A stretch of 64,000 bases of DNA from Straminergon stramineum (lineage: Eukaryota; Streptophyta; Bryopsida; Hypnales; Calliergonaceae): the NCBI GenBank assembly GCA_963920665.1, contig OY987263.1:28756547-28820546 (forward strand), read 5' to 3'. The notes under the pieces are model-generated. The model worked only from the letters and a program-made list of their open reading frames with translations, was not told the origin of the DNA and made no database searches. The translations under genes and the position numbers were made by a program. Positions 1 through 11,649 of the stretch are shown in pieces. How positions within the stretch are numbered: position 1 is the stretch's first letter; each line of letters starts with the position of its first letter.

Positions 1-624
1 CAGAAATTAGTCCACAATTACTAATTGACTTAGCTCCAACAATTATTCTCACAACTTGACAACACAATTACTCACCACCTATAAGCTCCACACAATTTCA
101 AACACACAAGTACAATTGAGCTAAGTGCTCAAAGACAATTAGAATAATTTTCAATATATTAACTAGAGGTTGGCGCTTGCTACGCTACGCATTCACCGTA
201 CTATTTTATTAAAAAGATATTAGAAAGATAGAAAGAATTTTCACAAAATAAAATGCAAAGTAATAAATTTCAATAAGTTAGTTCGTGAAAATTATTTAAA
301 TCTTTTTACAAATTTTTTTACAAACATGCGTACATTGAAATTTACAATATACATTAAAAAATATACATACACTGAAATGTAAAAGAATTCAAATCCAAAC
401 AACAAAAATGCTTGAAATATAATTTAATTATAAATATTGATAGAATAGGTTGTCTCAATTGAGACAATGAAATAATAATGGACACCAAAAGAATACAGTT
501 GGATAGAAGGGGACGTCGCCGAAGCGTGCATGAACCCTAAACATGCAGAGTTTGAAACAAACTCTTAACTTTTCCATCCACCTAATCAAAGTGTTGATAT
601 TTGTAAGAATCTACATGACAAATG
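1..624. other. AT-rich DNA around the 3' end of the Helitron
   Basis: No reading frame of interest is visible. The stretch holds the untranslated 3' part of the minus-strand Helitron and, below about position 163, presumed flanking DNA. On the minus strand, positions 200 to 163 read into a GC-rich segment that can form an imperfect stem and end in CTAG followed by T. This is the form expected of a Helitron 3' terminus (CTRR, inserted before T). The flanking 160 bp repeats short CAATT and ACAATT words, similar in flavour to 12.6-13.9 kb. Confidence 0.4.
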
Positions 625-3600
625 TCATACAAAAACCTCATGGTAAACCACATTTTTTACCATTCGCACGGTACTTGAATGGTCATTGGCAACCTTACTG
701 TTTGTAGGATGTCTACCACGAGACAAAGCCACATATAACTGACCGTGGCTAAATACTTCATTCTAAAGATAAATGCCAACTCGGTCATATGATTGGCCCT
801 GCGATTTGTTGATTGTCATAGCAGAAGCACCAGTGATAGGAAATTGTCTCCGACATAATGTGAATGGCAAACGGCTATCATTGCAATGATGTGTGATTCT
901 TGGAATCAACACTTCTTGGCCATGATGACGCCCTTCTACAATTTCACACAATAATACAGATGGAGACACTTGCAACAATCGCAAGCGACTACCATTGTAT
1001 AAACCTTTTGCTGGATTTAAATTCCTTAACAACATCACATATTGACCACATTTAAGATTTAATTGGTGAGGTGGCAAACCGCTCAAATGTAAGGAATTTA
1101 AAAACTCTACTTGATAATGATGCGCATGCTCATCATTCTCATGAACAAAATCAACACTAAAACATTGATGCACATCACCAGGCATGCGATCAATGATTTT
1201 ACGGTTGATTTCTTGAGCATCATCATTTCGGACAACCAAAATTACACGCTCAGAGAAATCAACCGGGTCATCAAAAATTGTATCAATGAGTCCATCTAGA
1301 GAATTTCCATATGCAACCATTTCAAGTGGTATCTCTACCTCTGAATGAATTTTGCCTTCACCAATATCTAATAAAAATTGTTGAAAGTCTAGTTGACTTT
1401 GCAATCGCATATTAGTGGTCAAATGAAAATGTTGCATTAGTGGAAACAAATATGAACGCCACAAGCAAGCTTCAATAGTTTGTTTGTGGCCCCCACCTAC
1501 AATGACAGGCAAAATTTGGCGAAAATCACCACCATATAAAACTACAAGGCCACCATTTGGAGTATCAGTACCACGAATATCTTGCAATGATCGATCAATT
1601 GCTTCAATCATAAATCTATGTCCAGCACAAGCTTCATCAAGTACAATCAATTGTACTTCACGTAAACTTTGAGCTAATGATAATTGAGCACTAATACAAC
1701 ATGTCGATTTATCATGCAATTGTAATGGAATGGCAAGAGAAGAATGTGCTGTTTGTCCTTCATGCAAAAGACAAGCAACAATTCCACTTGTTGCCATTGC
1801 CATACACTTGACACCATGACTACGAAGATAACCTAATATGGTATTGTATACAAAAGTCTTGCCAGTACCTCTAGAACCGTCCAAAAAAAATAACTTATTT
1901 GAAGGATGGGGTTCCAAAATAGCAGTAGTAATTGCATTGAAAATTATACGTTGTTCTTCGTTTAGTCTACCCACATCCTCTTCAATAAAGTTATTATTTG
2001 AATTATCTAAATCATTATTGTCATTGGCATCACCACCAATATCAACAATGTTTGAATAACCAAATTCATTCAAATCTTGAATGTCATAAAAATCTACAAT
2101 GTGTTTATTTGAGGATGATAAATGTTCATCTACAGATAAAATTGCTTTGCTATAACGGTTTTGATCATTGTGCCAATCATCAGACATAGCATCAAGATGT
2201 CTTCTCAGCAAGCCAAGAGGATCCAACGGTTGTCCAAATACAAGAAGTGTTGCAAACAACCGTCGAATTTGTCTAAGCAATGCAATGACAGTTGCCTCTA
2301 AAAGACAATTGTCCCATTCGGCGTCATCTTGCAAAAGCCCTCTTGTAATGCAAACAGCTTTGTATGTTGAATGTACCATATCTTGAAAACAAAATAGGTC
2401 ATCAAATGAAGTTGGTGCCTCAACATGAGTCAACAACAAACGCAAGTAAAATAATTCAGTACCTACGGGAACCATGTTCACCCTACCAAAAACTTTTACT
2501 TTGCGTTGTCTTCTTTCCCACATGATTTTCTTCACATCCCACTTATAGTGGAGTGGAAGATCCATATATCGAAGAAGCATATGATTGCCTTGATTACCAG
2601 AAGCAATCAAGGCACGAATGCGCCGATTGAGTTCAAAAAACTTTGTAAGTTTAGTCTCAGTGTTTTGATCAATCACCAATTGCAAAGATGTTCCTTCCTG
2701 AAAAGTAACAAATTGTTGATTGGGAAGATGAACAGGTAAACGGCAAATACTATGACTCTTGTTGTTGGTTTCAAAACCAAAGAGCCTCCAATATGCTTCT
2801 TGGACGGCCACATAGCGCCCCTCCAAGAATTCTTTAATCTCATCCACAACCTCATCTGTTTCTATAACGCCACGATCTGGACCTTTGAAAATATATTTAT
2901 GGAGGTATTTAACAGTTTTTACTAAACTACAAACCTCCACATTAATATGACAATTAAAATGTCCTATTAAATAAGGGTTATATGGCACAACCCATCGATT
3001 GTCCAAATGGACAATTTGACCACGGGTGCGTTTCTCTACATATCGACTGTGATTTCGGCGACGATACAATATATGACCATCACCATCCATCTCAGTGGTA
3101 TCTCGAGTTTGCATTGGATAATGTTTAGAGAATTTTCCATCCTCCATGCATGGACAATTAACATTATCCTAACCGCAAGGACTGTGCATCATGTGCTTAG
3201 CAACTGCGGCATAAAGTTGTGGTTGCCTATCCAAATCTGGAATTTCAGCACATACAACTTTATCTACAAGGTGACAATTGTTAACCTTATTTTTTAACCA
3301 CAAAAGAATATGAGCGTGGAGGAGACCACGTTTTTGAAACTCAATAGTGTAACAAAAAGCAATTGTCTCCCCCAACACATTTTTTTTTGTGATTTTGTCC
3401 ATCATTGCTCTTAATTTAAGCTCAAAAACACGTACAACAATATTTGGACAATCGGGAGGACTTTGACCTGGCTCAAGCTCATCAATGATCTCAGACCAAG
3501 TTGGATTACATGTCATTGTTATAAACAAATCCGGTTTGCCTAAAACTCTAACCAAAACCATACTGTCATGGAAGAGTTTTTGCATGTATCTAGAGGATCC

Positions 3601-4674
3601 AATGAATGTTGCAGGTAAAACAATGCGACGTCCTTTGCGTGCTCTATTGTCTTCTTGCAAAGCATCTACAATCCCTTGATAGCATTTTGCTCGAAGTTCT
3701 GCTTGATGTTGCCTAATGAAAAACAAATTTTCGTGTTCTACACGTAAATACTAATCTACTACGTATTGTTGAAATAACCTACCAGCCCTATGTAGTACAT
3801 TAGACTTGGGCCGCTTTTGAAGCATATATTGAATAAATGACTTTAAAGTCACTCCAGTATTTGCTTTAAAAGTAAGTGACCATCCACATCGGCCATCTGG
3901 AAATAACAAAGGATAGGATAAAGCATCATAAGCTGGATGAATTTCCTTTATCCGTTGTAAATTTCCACCACGTTGGTGAAGAATAATATCTCGACCAGAT
4001 GCCATGTGTTGTTCATCCAAAACAACAGCAACAATCTCTAGAACGATAGGTCGATTGTATTGACGATGATGTTTACCATTAGGAGTCTCACCGGAGATAC
4101 GAAGTCCCACATTTTGTCCCCCCATAAGAACATAATGTGAAGATTTAAAACCACGAACTAATGCATTTATCGAATCTAAAACTTCTTGGATGTTGTTAAC
4201 GGTGTTGCAATGAAGATCATTAAAGATCTCCATGCGATGATCCGTTTGCAAATCATCATCCAAAAAATAAATTTGTGCAAATCTTACGCCATGATCTATT
4301 TCGGGCTCTAAATTTCCAATATGATGGCATAAGTCTCTGTTTACATGAAAAGTATATACCCCTTGACCCTCGACTTGGCTAGACTGAAATTTACTATGCA
4401 TACTTGTAAATGCAAAAGCTTGATTATATTTTCTAATGGATTTTAGAAATCCTCGAGAGTTGGGTGTATTCCCCATGAAAAGTTCATGGAGCATTGGATG
4501 GACAATAGGATGACTGACATGTTCACTGGCAACTTTGCCATTGTAACAACAAATTGTTGCCTTTTCCTTCCTAAAACGAAATGCTAAACATTTTGGACAT
4601 TGGATGCACATGGATCCAATGCCATCAATAATGACATCTATATAGTCATCAATTGTAGACAAAGCCTGAGCCAT
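625..4674 (-). pseudogene. Helitron Rep/PIF1-type helicase, three in-frame TAG stops
   Basis: One frame runs from ATG at 4674 to TGA at 627-625 (1,349 codons), interrupted only by TAG at 3753-3751, 3171-3169 and 765-763. An N-terminal Helitron_like_N region (about residues 1-320, with CPKCLAFRF and a Cys/His-rich start) is followed by the HUH Rep nuclease: FITMTCNPTW at about 384-393, HAH at about 453-455, and the tyrosine motif KYLHKYIFKG at about 589-598 with the two Tyr. The C-terminal SF1 helicase has Walker A GSRGTGKT at about 933-940 (S-R replaces the usual P-G), DEA at about 1013, GGDFRQILP at about 1048, and KSQGQ near 1290. In family members the first TAG falls where Gln usually follows VVD, and sequence after the last TAG still reads FSHGQLYVALSRG. 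So sequence on both sides of each stop is real protein, and the copy decayed by point change rather than deletion. No frameshift was seen. Confidence 0.94.
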
Positions 4675-4718
4675 ACTCTAAAAGAGATGACAATAATAAA
4701 TTTAAGCTAGGAAAAATC

Positions 4719-5055
4719 CTAAACCCTAAACTCTACAACAATGAAACTTTGTAGTGCAAAATTACAAAAAAAGAATTTAGGATAGGATAATAAAAACCCT
4801 AAACCCTAAACTCTACAACAATAAAACTATATAGTGCAAAATCACAAAAAAAGAGTTTAGGATAGGATAATAAAAATCCTAAACCCTAAACTCTACAACA
4901 ATGAAACTTTGTAGTGCAAAATCACAAAAAAAGAGTTTAGGATAGGATAATAAAAAACCTAAACCCTAAACTCTACAACAATGAAACTTTGTAGTGCAAA
5001 ATCACAAAAAAAGAATTTAGGATAGGATAATAAAAAACCTAAACCCTAAACCCTT
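4719..5055. repeat. 80-bp minisatellite with telomere-type CCCTAAA blocks
   Basis: The block AAACCCTAAACTCTACAACA starts at 4721, 4801, 4881 and 4961, an exact 80-bp period, and a fifth, diverging unit starts at 5041. Each unit carries ATGAAACTTTGTAGTGCAAA and GAGTTTAGGATAGGATAAT. The CCTAAACCCTAAA core matches the plant telomere repeat unit. It abuts the 5' side of the Helitron gene. A minisatellite inside a Helitron end or an interstitial telomere-derived tract are both possible. Confidence 0.9.
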
Positions 5056-5060
5056 AAATT

Positions 5061-5580
5061 TGTTAAAAATGAAAACTTTGTAAAACAAAACTACTAAAAG
5101 AAGAAAGTTTAAAATTGAAATCTAAAATTATAAAAATAAGTGTTTAAAGTAGGATTAAATTCAAAACTCGTGAAGGGTAAAAACTTTGTGAAGGATACAA
5201 TCACAAAAAAATAGGTTGGAAATTACACCTATATAACTTGCACTCTAAAAATTTGCACCCCTCGAATATGCTCCACTTCGTTCCAATGCTTTGTCTCCTA
5301 AAATCCACTGCACATCAAAATATTCATCAAAATACATTCAACAATAAAATTTTGGATTTTGGAGACTATTGCAAAAGTTAGGTCAAATTGCTCACATTAA
5401 ATCATACTATCGAAATTAGATAAAATTGTTCAAGTTTGCCTCGATTTGTTCGAATGAAGCTCAAACAAATACTCAAGTTGTTTAAATTAGGCTTTAATTA
5501 GGTCAAACTATTAAAATGAGGTTAGATTGCATTGACGAAATTTCACCCAAATTGCTCAAATGAAGCTCAAAAGCACAGTG
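5061..5580. other. AT-rich spacer with repeated CTCAAA words
   Basis: No gene is seen. From about 5,340 the sequence repeats variants of CAAATTGCTCAAATGAAGCTCAAA at irregular 30-60 bp spacing. The same words resume at 5,750-5,860 just inside the TIR element. Confidence 0.4.
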
Positions 5581-6286
5581 ACCTCTGTAATATCACATAT
5601 TCAAACTATGTGATATTACAGAAATAGAATAGGGTTTCGAAATGATCGTTGAGATGAAGTGATATTAGAGAGGATTGATAGAGTGATATTAAAGAGGTGT
5701 GATTTTGATTGCTTTTTTTGGCTTCAAATTCCCATCTAAATAGATCAAACTAATAGATTGAGACTCAAATTACATTAAAATTATTCAAGTGAAGCTCAAA
5801 TTGCTCAAACAAAGCTCAATATTCAAACAATCAATCTATACTTAAAGTCAAATTTGCTCAAAGTAAATGTAAAGAAATTTGGGTACCTTGGAGATATTGT
5901 TGAACTCAATTGAATACTTGAACACCACCACTTGATAAAGTTCTTGCCTCACAAATAATGGTGACTGAAATTGAAGACTTGAAATGACAAATTTGCAAAT
6001 TTCAAACACTTTGTGAATACATGAATTGTTGTGGAATCTCAAATTGCTTCAACCCAACAAATTTTTTGAATCATATGGTAACAGTAATAGCACATTGAAA
6101 GTTCAAATCTCACAAAATCACGAAATTGTGAAAGAGCAATGAAGTTTGAAGCCAAATAAAGCAATCAAAATCACACCTCTTTAATATCACTCTGTCAATC
6201 CTCTCTAATATCACCTCAACTCAACGACTACTTTCTACTCTATTTCTGTAATATCACATAGTTTGAATATGTGATATTACAGAGGT
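5581..6286. mobile_element. 706-bp non-autonomous DNA transposon with ~145-bp TIRs
   Basis: The ends are long inverted repeats: 5581-5729 and, reversed, 6144-6286, both starting ACCTCTGTAATATCAC and agreeing at most positions down to the block GCTTCAAA. Each terminus itself contains a hairpin: TGTAATATCACATA, a 7-nt spacer, then TATGTGATATTACA. The interior is AT-rich and has no credible coding sequence. Long TIRs without coding capacity resemble Mutator-like or foldback MITEs. I could not find a matching 8-10 bp target duplication (left AAGCACAGTG, right AATCGGATTT), so the superfamily is not assigned. Confidence 0.85.
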
Positions 6287-6370
6287 AATCGGATTTTAGT
6301 AGTATGATTGATATAAGTTTCAGCAAGTAGTACAACACTAGATAATTTGACATGCTAGAGTACTGGTGTT

Positions 6371-8734
6371 GAGAGAGAGAGAGAGAGAGAGATCACACTT
6401 TTCTTGACACCCCTGATCAAGGCATTTTCTATCATTTCAATCCCTAATATTCTCTATTTTGTACAGTTTCGTGTCCGATTCATGTCCGATTCATGCCTTT
6501 GCAAGAATTGTCATAAACTCTCATAAACTGAATGTACTCACTCACAAGAATCAAGGCTTATAAGAAAAGATTTAAGCAATATATGTTGTACCAAATCTTT
6601 CTAAATCTTGTCAATCTGTCGTTCCATTCCCTGCCGATCTTGCTCGATCGGGAGGGAGGGTGGGAACTTCGAAAGTTCATACACAGTAAGTACATTCTAT
6701 TCCAACTAGCATGTGTGAAAACTTTCCACTATGTTCCATTGGCTATGAACAATGCTGTTACAAAACATCCTACATCGTCATTTCGCTCAGTACGAACTTG
6801 ACATTGTTTGCGCTTTTTTACTCGCATCTTACTCATATAGCTCAAGTTGATAGAGAACAATGTAGAATAACATAAAGTGAAATGAAGATCAAAAGTGCAG
6901 GAGCTGTCGGCTTATACTCCAATCTTGAGCGAGCATGTCTCACCTGTGCCCATGCCCCCAACACACAAACGTGAGTGTTAGAAAGATGTACACTAGGTGT
7001 CTTCAACATGCTTGCACCTTGTTATCGGAGCCTAAGATTAGAATACCTGCAGACATTCAAGCAATCAAGATCTTCTTTCACACTGTAACCTACGCTCTCT
7101 CAAATGTACATGGCAATCAAGGTGTAAAACCTGTGTCGCCATTTGGTGATTGTCCATATTGTCTTTCGAACCTCTCTTCACTGCTGGATCACTTGCCAAG
7201 AAGGACCGGTTGCAAATTGCCCAGCGTCGAGAGGTGTGTAGCAGCGGCAAACGCAGAATATCCTTTGTGCACATTCCAGCTCTCAAGGCACGGAGTTCAA
7301 CGTCCGTCCTGGAGCTGCCATGTTGCACTTCCAGAAACATCGATATTCCCTGGTATCATCTGTACCACAATATGTGCAAGGTATCGTGTGGCTATTTTTG
7401 GACAGAGAGAGAGAGAGAGAGATTCATCACCTAGTCAAGGCAGTTTCTAGTCATTTTTAAGAAAACATCCATATTTCGACACTTCTCAAGAAATCATTTC
7501 TTAATCGGTATACTTGCTGGAGCTACCATCCCAACTCATATGTAGCACTTGTTTTAAGAAAAAACAAAATAATACAACTTTTCAAGATTCCCATGCATGC
7601 TACTATAGCCTGATTTCCTCGCAAGCTAGACTAGACAGCTTGGTATTTCAGATGTGATCATCCAGTTTCTAGACTCATATGCTCGACTGTTTCGCATATT
7701 TTCTAGTATAGTGCCTAATATCCTCCTTGTTGCATTATTGCATAACTTTAGATAAAAGGTTCCATACCTGTATCTACTAGTACAGATGTAGATAATATAC
7801 TAGTACTAGCAAACTTTTCCAACCAAGCATAACTCCCTAACTTCCAAAATCAATCAAGAAATTTTTTTCCGATCCACCAAAAACGTCATCTCCTCGAGAA
7901 ACGTCCTTCCTATCGAATCTGCAAAAAGGTAGCAATTGAGGGTTTGTGCCTCACCTGCACCCATGCCACAATCCGAACACTAAGTTAGAACCATGACGTA
8001 TGCAAGGTGTCTTCAACACTAAACCAGTTGTTATCCATTTCACAATTACAAGCCAAATTAGTTCCTTAGGAAGAAAACGCAACCCTTCTCTACATCATTG
8101 TCTAACCTTTTCACCCATACTAAAGTCCAACGAGCAACTTTGCTGCAATTGGTGGTTTCGTGAACTTGATTTGTTCCGATCCTCCCTACATCCGCACTAG
8201 TTTGCACACCGCAGTTGAATTCAAACTCCAGGAAGAAATCAAAAGAGAAGCTATCATGAGTTGTGCTTCCCATGTCATTTTTTCCTTTGTGTTTTGCCTC
8301 AGGATGGCGGTAGTCCTTGCATCCTGTGGTATTTAATTGTGGTTCCAGATGCTTTAATAGCCGTTATGCTAATTGTGCACCTGTCCATATTGTCTTTTGA
8401 GTTCACAGTATGACGGTCCTTCATTATTTGAACACTTATTCCCCAACTTACATGGTTCTGATTCTTGTCAGTTTCATAACACATGTACTGTATGAGGGTT
8501 AGTGGATCGATCCTTTGGTGTCAGGACAGAAATTTCATAAATTCTTATCCCTCCATTTCCTATTGGATGTGCTCGTGGTTACTTGGTCATTCCTTGCTCA
8601 TACTTTCGCAAGTCCTTGTATACTGTATGGGTATGTGTAAGGTAATCGGTACAGCTGCTAGTACATAAATTTTTAGAAAAAATCGTATTGCATGCTGTCC
8701 TAGACTAGAGAGAGAGAGGGAGAGAGAGAGAGAG
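6371..8734. repeat. Diverged ~1.0-1.3 kb direct repeats bounded by GA microsatellites
   Basis: GA tracts lie at 6371-6392, 7404-7422 and 8707-8734. The first two are each followed by similar sequence (GATCAAGGCATTTTCTA-like; AGTCAAGGCAGTTTCTA-like). A second anchor recurs 1,012 bp apart: the block around 6,930-7,000 (CACCTGTGCCCATGCC ... AGGTGTCTTCAACA) and 7,945-8,020 (CACCTGCACCCATGCC ... AGGTGTCTTCAACA). GTCCATATTGTCTTT also recurs at 7,152 and 8,383. I see two old tandem units with indels and no conserved reading frame, so the short ORFs here are not called as genes. Confidence 0.65.
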
Positions 8735-9733
8735 CAATTAGACATTTGGACTTATAGTCCCAAAAGAAAATTTGACAAAAAGTGTGATTGTTCATTGGAA
8801 ATGTACCTTCATCTGGCCACTTCACATACTATAAAAGAAAATAGGCTATTTGTTTACTCTATCTACACCTGCAAAGCCAACTAGACAAAATAAAAAAAAC
8901 TATTGGAACTACAAGATCTCTCCTTTTTGCACAAAATTTCAAAGATGAACAATTGCACTTTTATCCTTCACATGAAGATTCTTTGTCATCCATTGGACAC
9001 AAAATGCTCGTGTCATTTAAGGGTTAATATTAATTCTTTTGGTGTTTTCCGCACTTGCTCAGGACATACTTGACATAATTTAGAGACAGTCAAGAGCATT
9101 GTGGCCCGTAAAGTTGTTTATGATTCATGGGTGTGTTGTTGATAGGTCCTTCATCAGTTGCAAGATGGTCACTGAGGGAGCCCAAATTTGGCAAGTGACC
9201 ACATGGGCTCCCCGACTAGTATTAAGGTAAGTTAGGCATAGAAAGGGGACCAAAGGAACAAGAGACGCCCATTTGCATTTATGAGGGGAGGGACCATAAG
9301 TTTAATAAAAAAGCAACATACTTGAAAAGAATAAGACCTTGGAACTTGGTGACATTTTGGTGCTGAATCTTTAGCATGACATTAGACCAAAATTGTTTAC
9401 ATAATGGACATGTGGCCAAGGACAAAAAAGTCCATTCTTCACTTGGACTTTTCCCATGGAGTCAATTCTTTACCAAGTTTTAAACTAACTACATAATCTA
9501 GAAGTTAAGAAGGGGGGATGAATTAACCCATTGGAGACACTTTCTGGTAGACGAATGACAAAGAATCCTTTCGTGTAGGACGAAAGTGCAACTATTCATC
9601 CTAAAAGTCTTGGGTAGAAAGGAGAGATCTTCCACAATAGTTTGACCTCCAATGAATATTTTAAAATTTTAAAAATAAATAAATGATGTCACACGGTTCC
9701 AAAAGGGATGATTTCACGATCACTAGCCCATCC
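8735..9733. other. Intergenic, nothing recognised
   Basis: AT-rich unique-looking sequence without a reading frame, repeat or RNA gene that I can support. Confidence 0.4.
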
Positions 9734-9736
9734 TTT

Positions 9737-9886
9737 CACTAGTAGAAAATTCAGTTTTTCTGTTGTTTTGGTCGCGTTGATCCGGTCACTTTCTGACAAA
9801 AATCTGTTGAAATCAATAGATTTTTGTCAGAAAGTGACCGGATCAACGCGACCAAAACAATAGAAAAACTGAATTTTCTACTAGCG
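9737..9886. mobile_element. 150-bp CACTA-type foldback MITE with TTT target duplication
   Basis: This is an almost perfect inverted repeat. Arms of about 66 bp (from CTAGTAGAAAATTCAG at 9739 and its reverse complement ending at 9884) flank a short AT loop near 9,806-9,817. With the outer CA/CG the ends read CACTAGTAG... and, from the other side, CGCTAGTAG.... Flanking TTT at 9734-9736 and 9887-9889 gives a 3-bp direct duplication, the size typical of CACTA (En/Spm) elements. A diverged half copy of one arm is at about 59,895-59,960. The high arm identity suggests recent insertion or hairpin-driven homogenisation. Confidence 0.9.
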
Positions 9887-9889
9887 TTT

Positions 9890-11000
9890 AAAGGTTAAAA
9901 TTTGAAGTGCAAACAATTGCCTTACCATCCTCTTAACACTTGCAAAGCACAATTTTGCGCTTATAATTCCCAAGGAATGATTGTGCCATGGTCATCAATA
10001 TCCAACAACATTGTTTTGGTTCCAAAGCATTATTTAGAACTTGAAAGTGCCTCAAATCAAGTGAGCTTTGTATAGATTGAGAATGGATTAGCTTTGAATT
10101 AGTGGTGGACTCTGAACAATTTTTGGAGCCTTCTAACCTTGAATTTATTTTATTATTTCTAAAGTTTTTTTACCATTGCTTCTTTTTATATAATATGCCT
10201 CCAAAAATAATACCTTTTGTCTCTCTTTCATGGCTTTCAAAATATGTAGTTAGTTGCAAAATTTGGTGAAGTATTGACTACATAGAGAAGCACATCAATG
10301 GAGAATGGATCTTTTGTCCCTAACTCCAAGATTATTTATTAATGTTCGGATCCCCTTTGTTCCCTCCAAATGTAGCTAGTTGAATTGAAGTGCATAACCA
10401 TTGCATACCAATTCCCTAGTATAAACAAATGGATGCAAAATCCACATATTGACTTAGACTTATCAAATAAATTTTGGCTCAAATCATATATCTCAAATGT
10501 ATGAAATTTTGGCTCATTGGGTGGTAATCGAAGGTTTAAGACTATTTGACTTGTTGGTAGGAAAACATGACATTTGTCCCATACTCTTTGTAGCCATGAG
10601 TCTTTTATGTGTGTACCTAAAGAGCTTGAATTCTTTCATTTTGGGGATTTTTTTTAAAGAAATATATTTATCATTGAGTGTTGTAGTTGTGCTTTTACTT
10701 TTGTGTTTTTATTGGGAGTTGTTTTTACTTTTTGTGCTCTTATGAGGTTTGTAGATGAAGGTGAATTTGCTAAAGCAATAGCATAGTTTTTATTTTATTT
10801 TATTTATCTCAAAGCAAGTATTGTTGGAAATTGGTTTTAATGAACTAATGTGATTGGGTTGGGTGTTGGAATTAAGATTTTCTTGTTGTAGGCGTTTTTC
10901 GTTCCTTCACAAACAAACACTACCACAGCTAGAAGCCTTGTGCTTTTTCTAATCGACCACAAACTTCATGATACAGGTAGAAGAAAAAACCCAACAAAAA
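9890..11000. other. Intergenic, nothing recognised
   Basis: AT-rich DNA. The 82-codon frame at 10,497 is low-complexity Leu/Phe sequence from T-rich DNA and is not called. No repeat boundary was identified. Confidence 0.35.
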
Positions 11001-11039
11001 CTTGAAATAAAAGTTTTAAGAATTTATTTTCTATAGATT

Positions 11040-11560
11040 GTATTTTTGTTTATATAGAAAGTTTTGATTCATTCTATTTGGATTAGTGTTTTCAAAGTTA
11101 TGAGGCTTCTTGATTTGTAGACAACCATAGAAATTTCTTGAAAAATGACATGTTGGATTTTGTTTAACTCAAATTTCACAATTTTCAAAAAGAAGAAGTT
11201 CAATAAGATTTAGTATGCTTGTTAGAACAATTTTATCATTGGAATTAGTGTATTTCAATTCCATCTTAGAAGTATTAACAATTTTGTTTTTTTCTTCAAT
11301 CTCAGAACTACTTTTATTTCATGAATAATTTTTTAAAGATTGAATGTCAAGTGTGTATTTTTTTAATTCTTTTCCAAACTCTCCATTTAGTTTTTCAACA
11401 TCAAAATATAGGTTCCTATCTTTTTAGTGCAAAAACTTTAAGCTAAAAAGATTCAAATTCTTGTAATCTAGTCACGTAAGGTGCAAAAAAACTTATTTTC
11501 TTCACTTTAAATGCAAATACTTTGCAATCTTCGTGGTTAGAATCTCTTCCACACATCCAT
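11040..11560 (-). repeat. Fragment of the 0.95-kb TIR repeat family, inverted
   Basis: The reverse complement of this stretch matches the inside of the element at 52,205-53,150. The block TTTGCATTTAAAGTGAAGAAAA followed by a GTGACTAGATT and GAATCTTTTT series is shared with about 52,395-52,475. The block at 11,220-11,330 matches the reverse of about 52,610-52,690. No terminal repeats remain, so this is a truncated copy. Confidence 0.6.
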
Positions 11561-11649
11561 CTACTAGTCTAGAGCACGATACCACAATTAGATATGCAAA
11601 AAAAATAATTTAAAAATATTTTTCTTTGTGCAATATAAATGACAATTTT

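Larger units (their letters stand above)
163..5060 (-). mobile_element. Autonomous-type Helitron, now degenerate; boundaries provisional
   Basis: The assignment rests on the Rep/helicase coding region at 4674-625 on the minus strand. Position 163 is a candidate 3' terminus (CTAG at 166-163, then T on the minus strand, preceded by a GC-rich potential hairpin at about 170-200). The 5' TC end was not found and may lie within or beyond the 80-bp minisatellite at 4.72-5.05 kb, so the upper limit is only a placeholder. Helitrons transpose by a rolling-circle mechanism and leave no target duplication, so flanks cannot confirm the ends. The three stop codons in the coding region make this copy non-autonomous unless read through. 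Confidence 0.6.

Noticed and set aside
625..4674. TAG reassigned to glutamine in this organism
   Set aside because: TGA and TAA also interrupt the other element genes, and transposon decay at methylated CAG explains TAG excess. Kept only as an alternative to test.
6935..7450. 171-codon plus-strand frame as a gene
   Set aside because: It sits in one of two diverged direct repeats, the frame is not conserved in the other copy, and it runs into a GA microsatellite.
10497..10745. 82-residue membrane-like protein
   Set aside because: Leu/Phe/Val-rich translation of T-rich DNA with no conserved motif or gene context.
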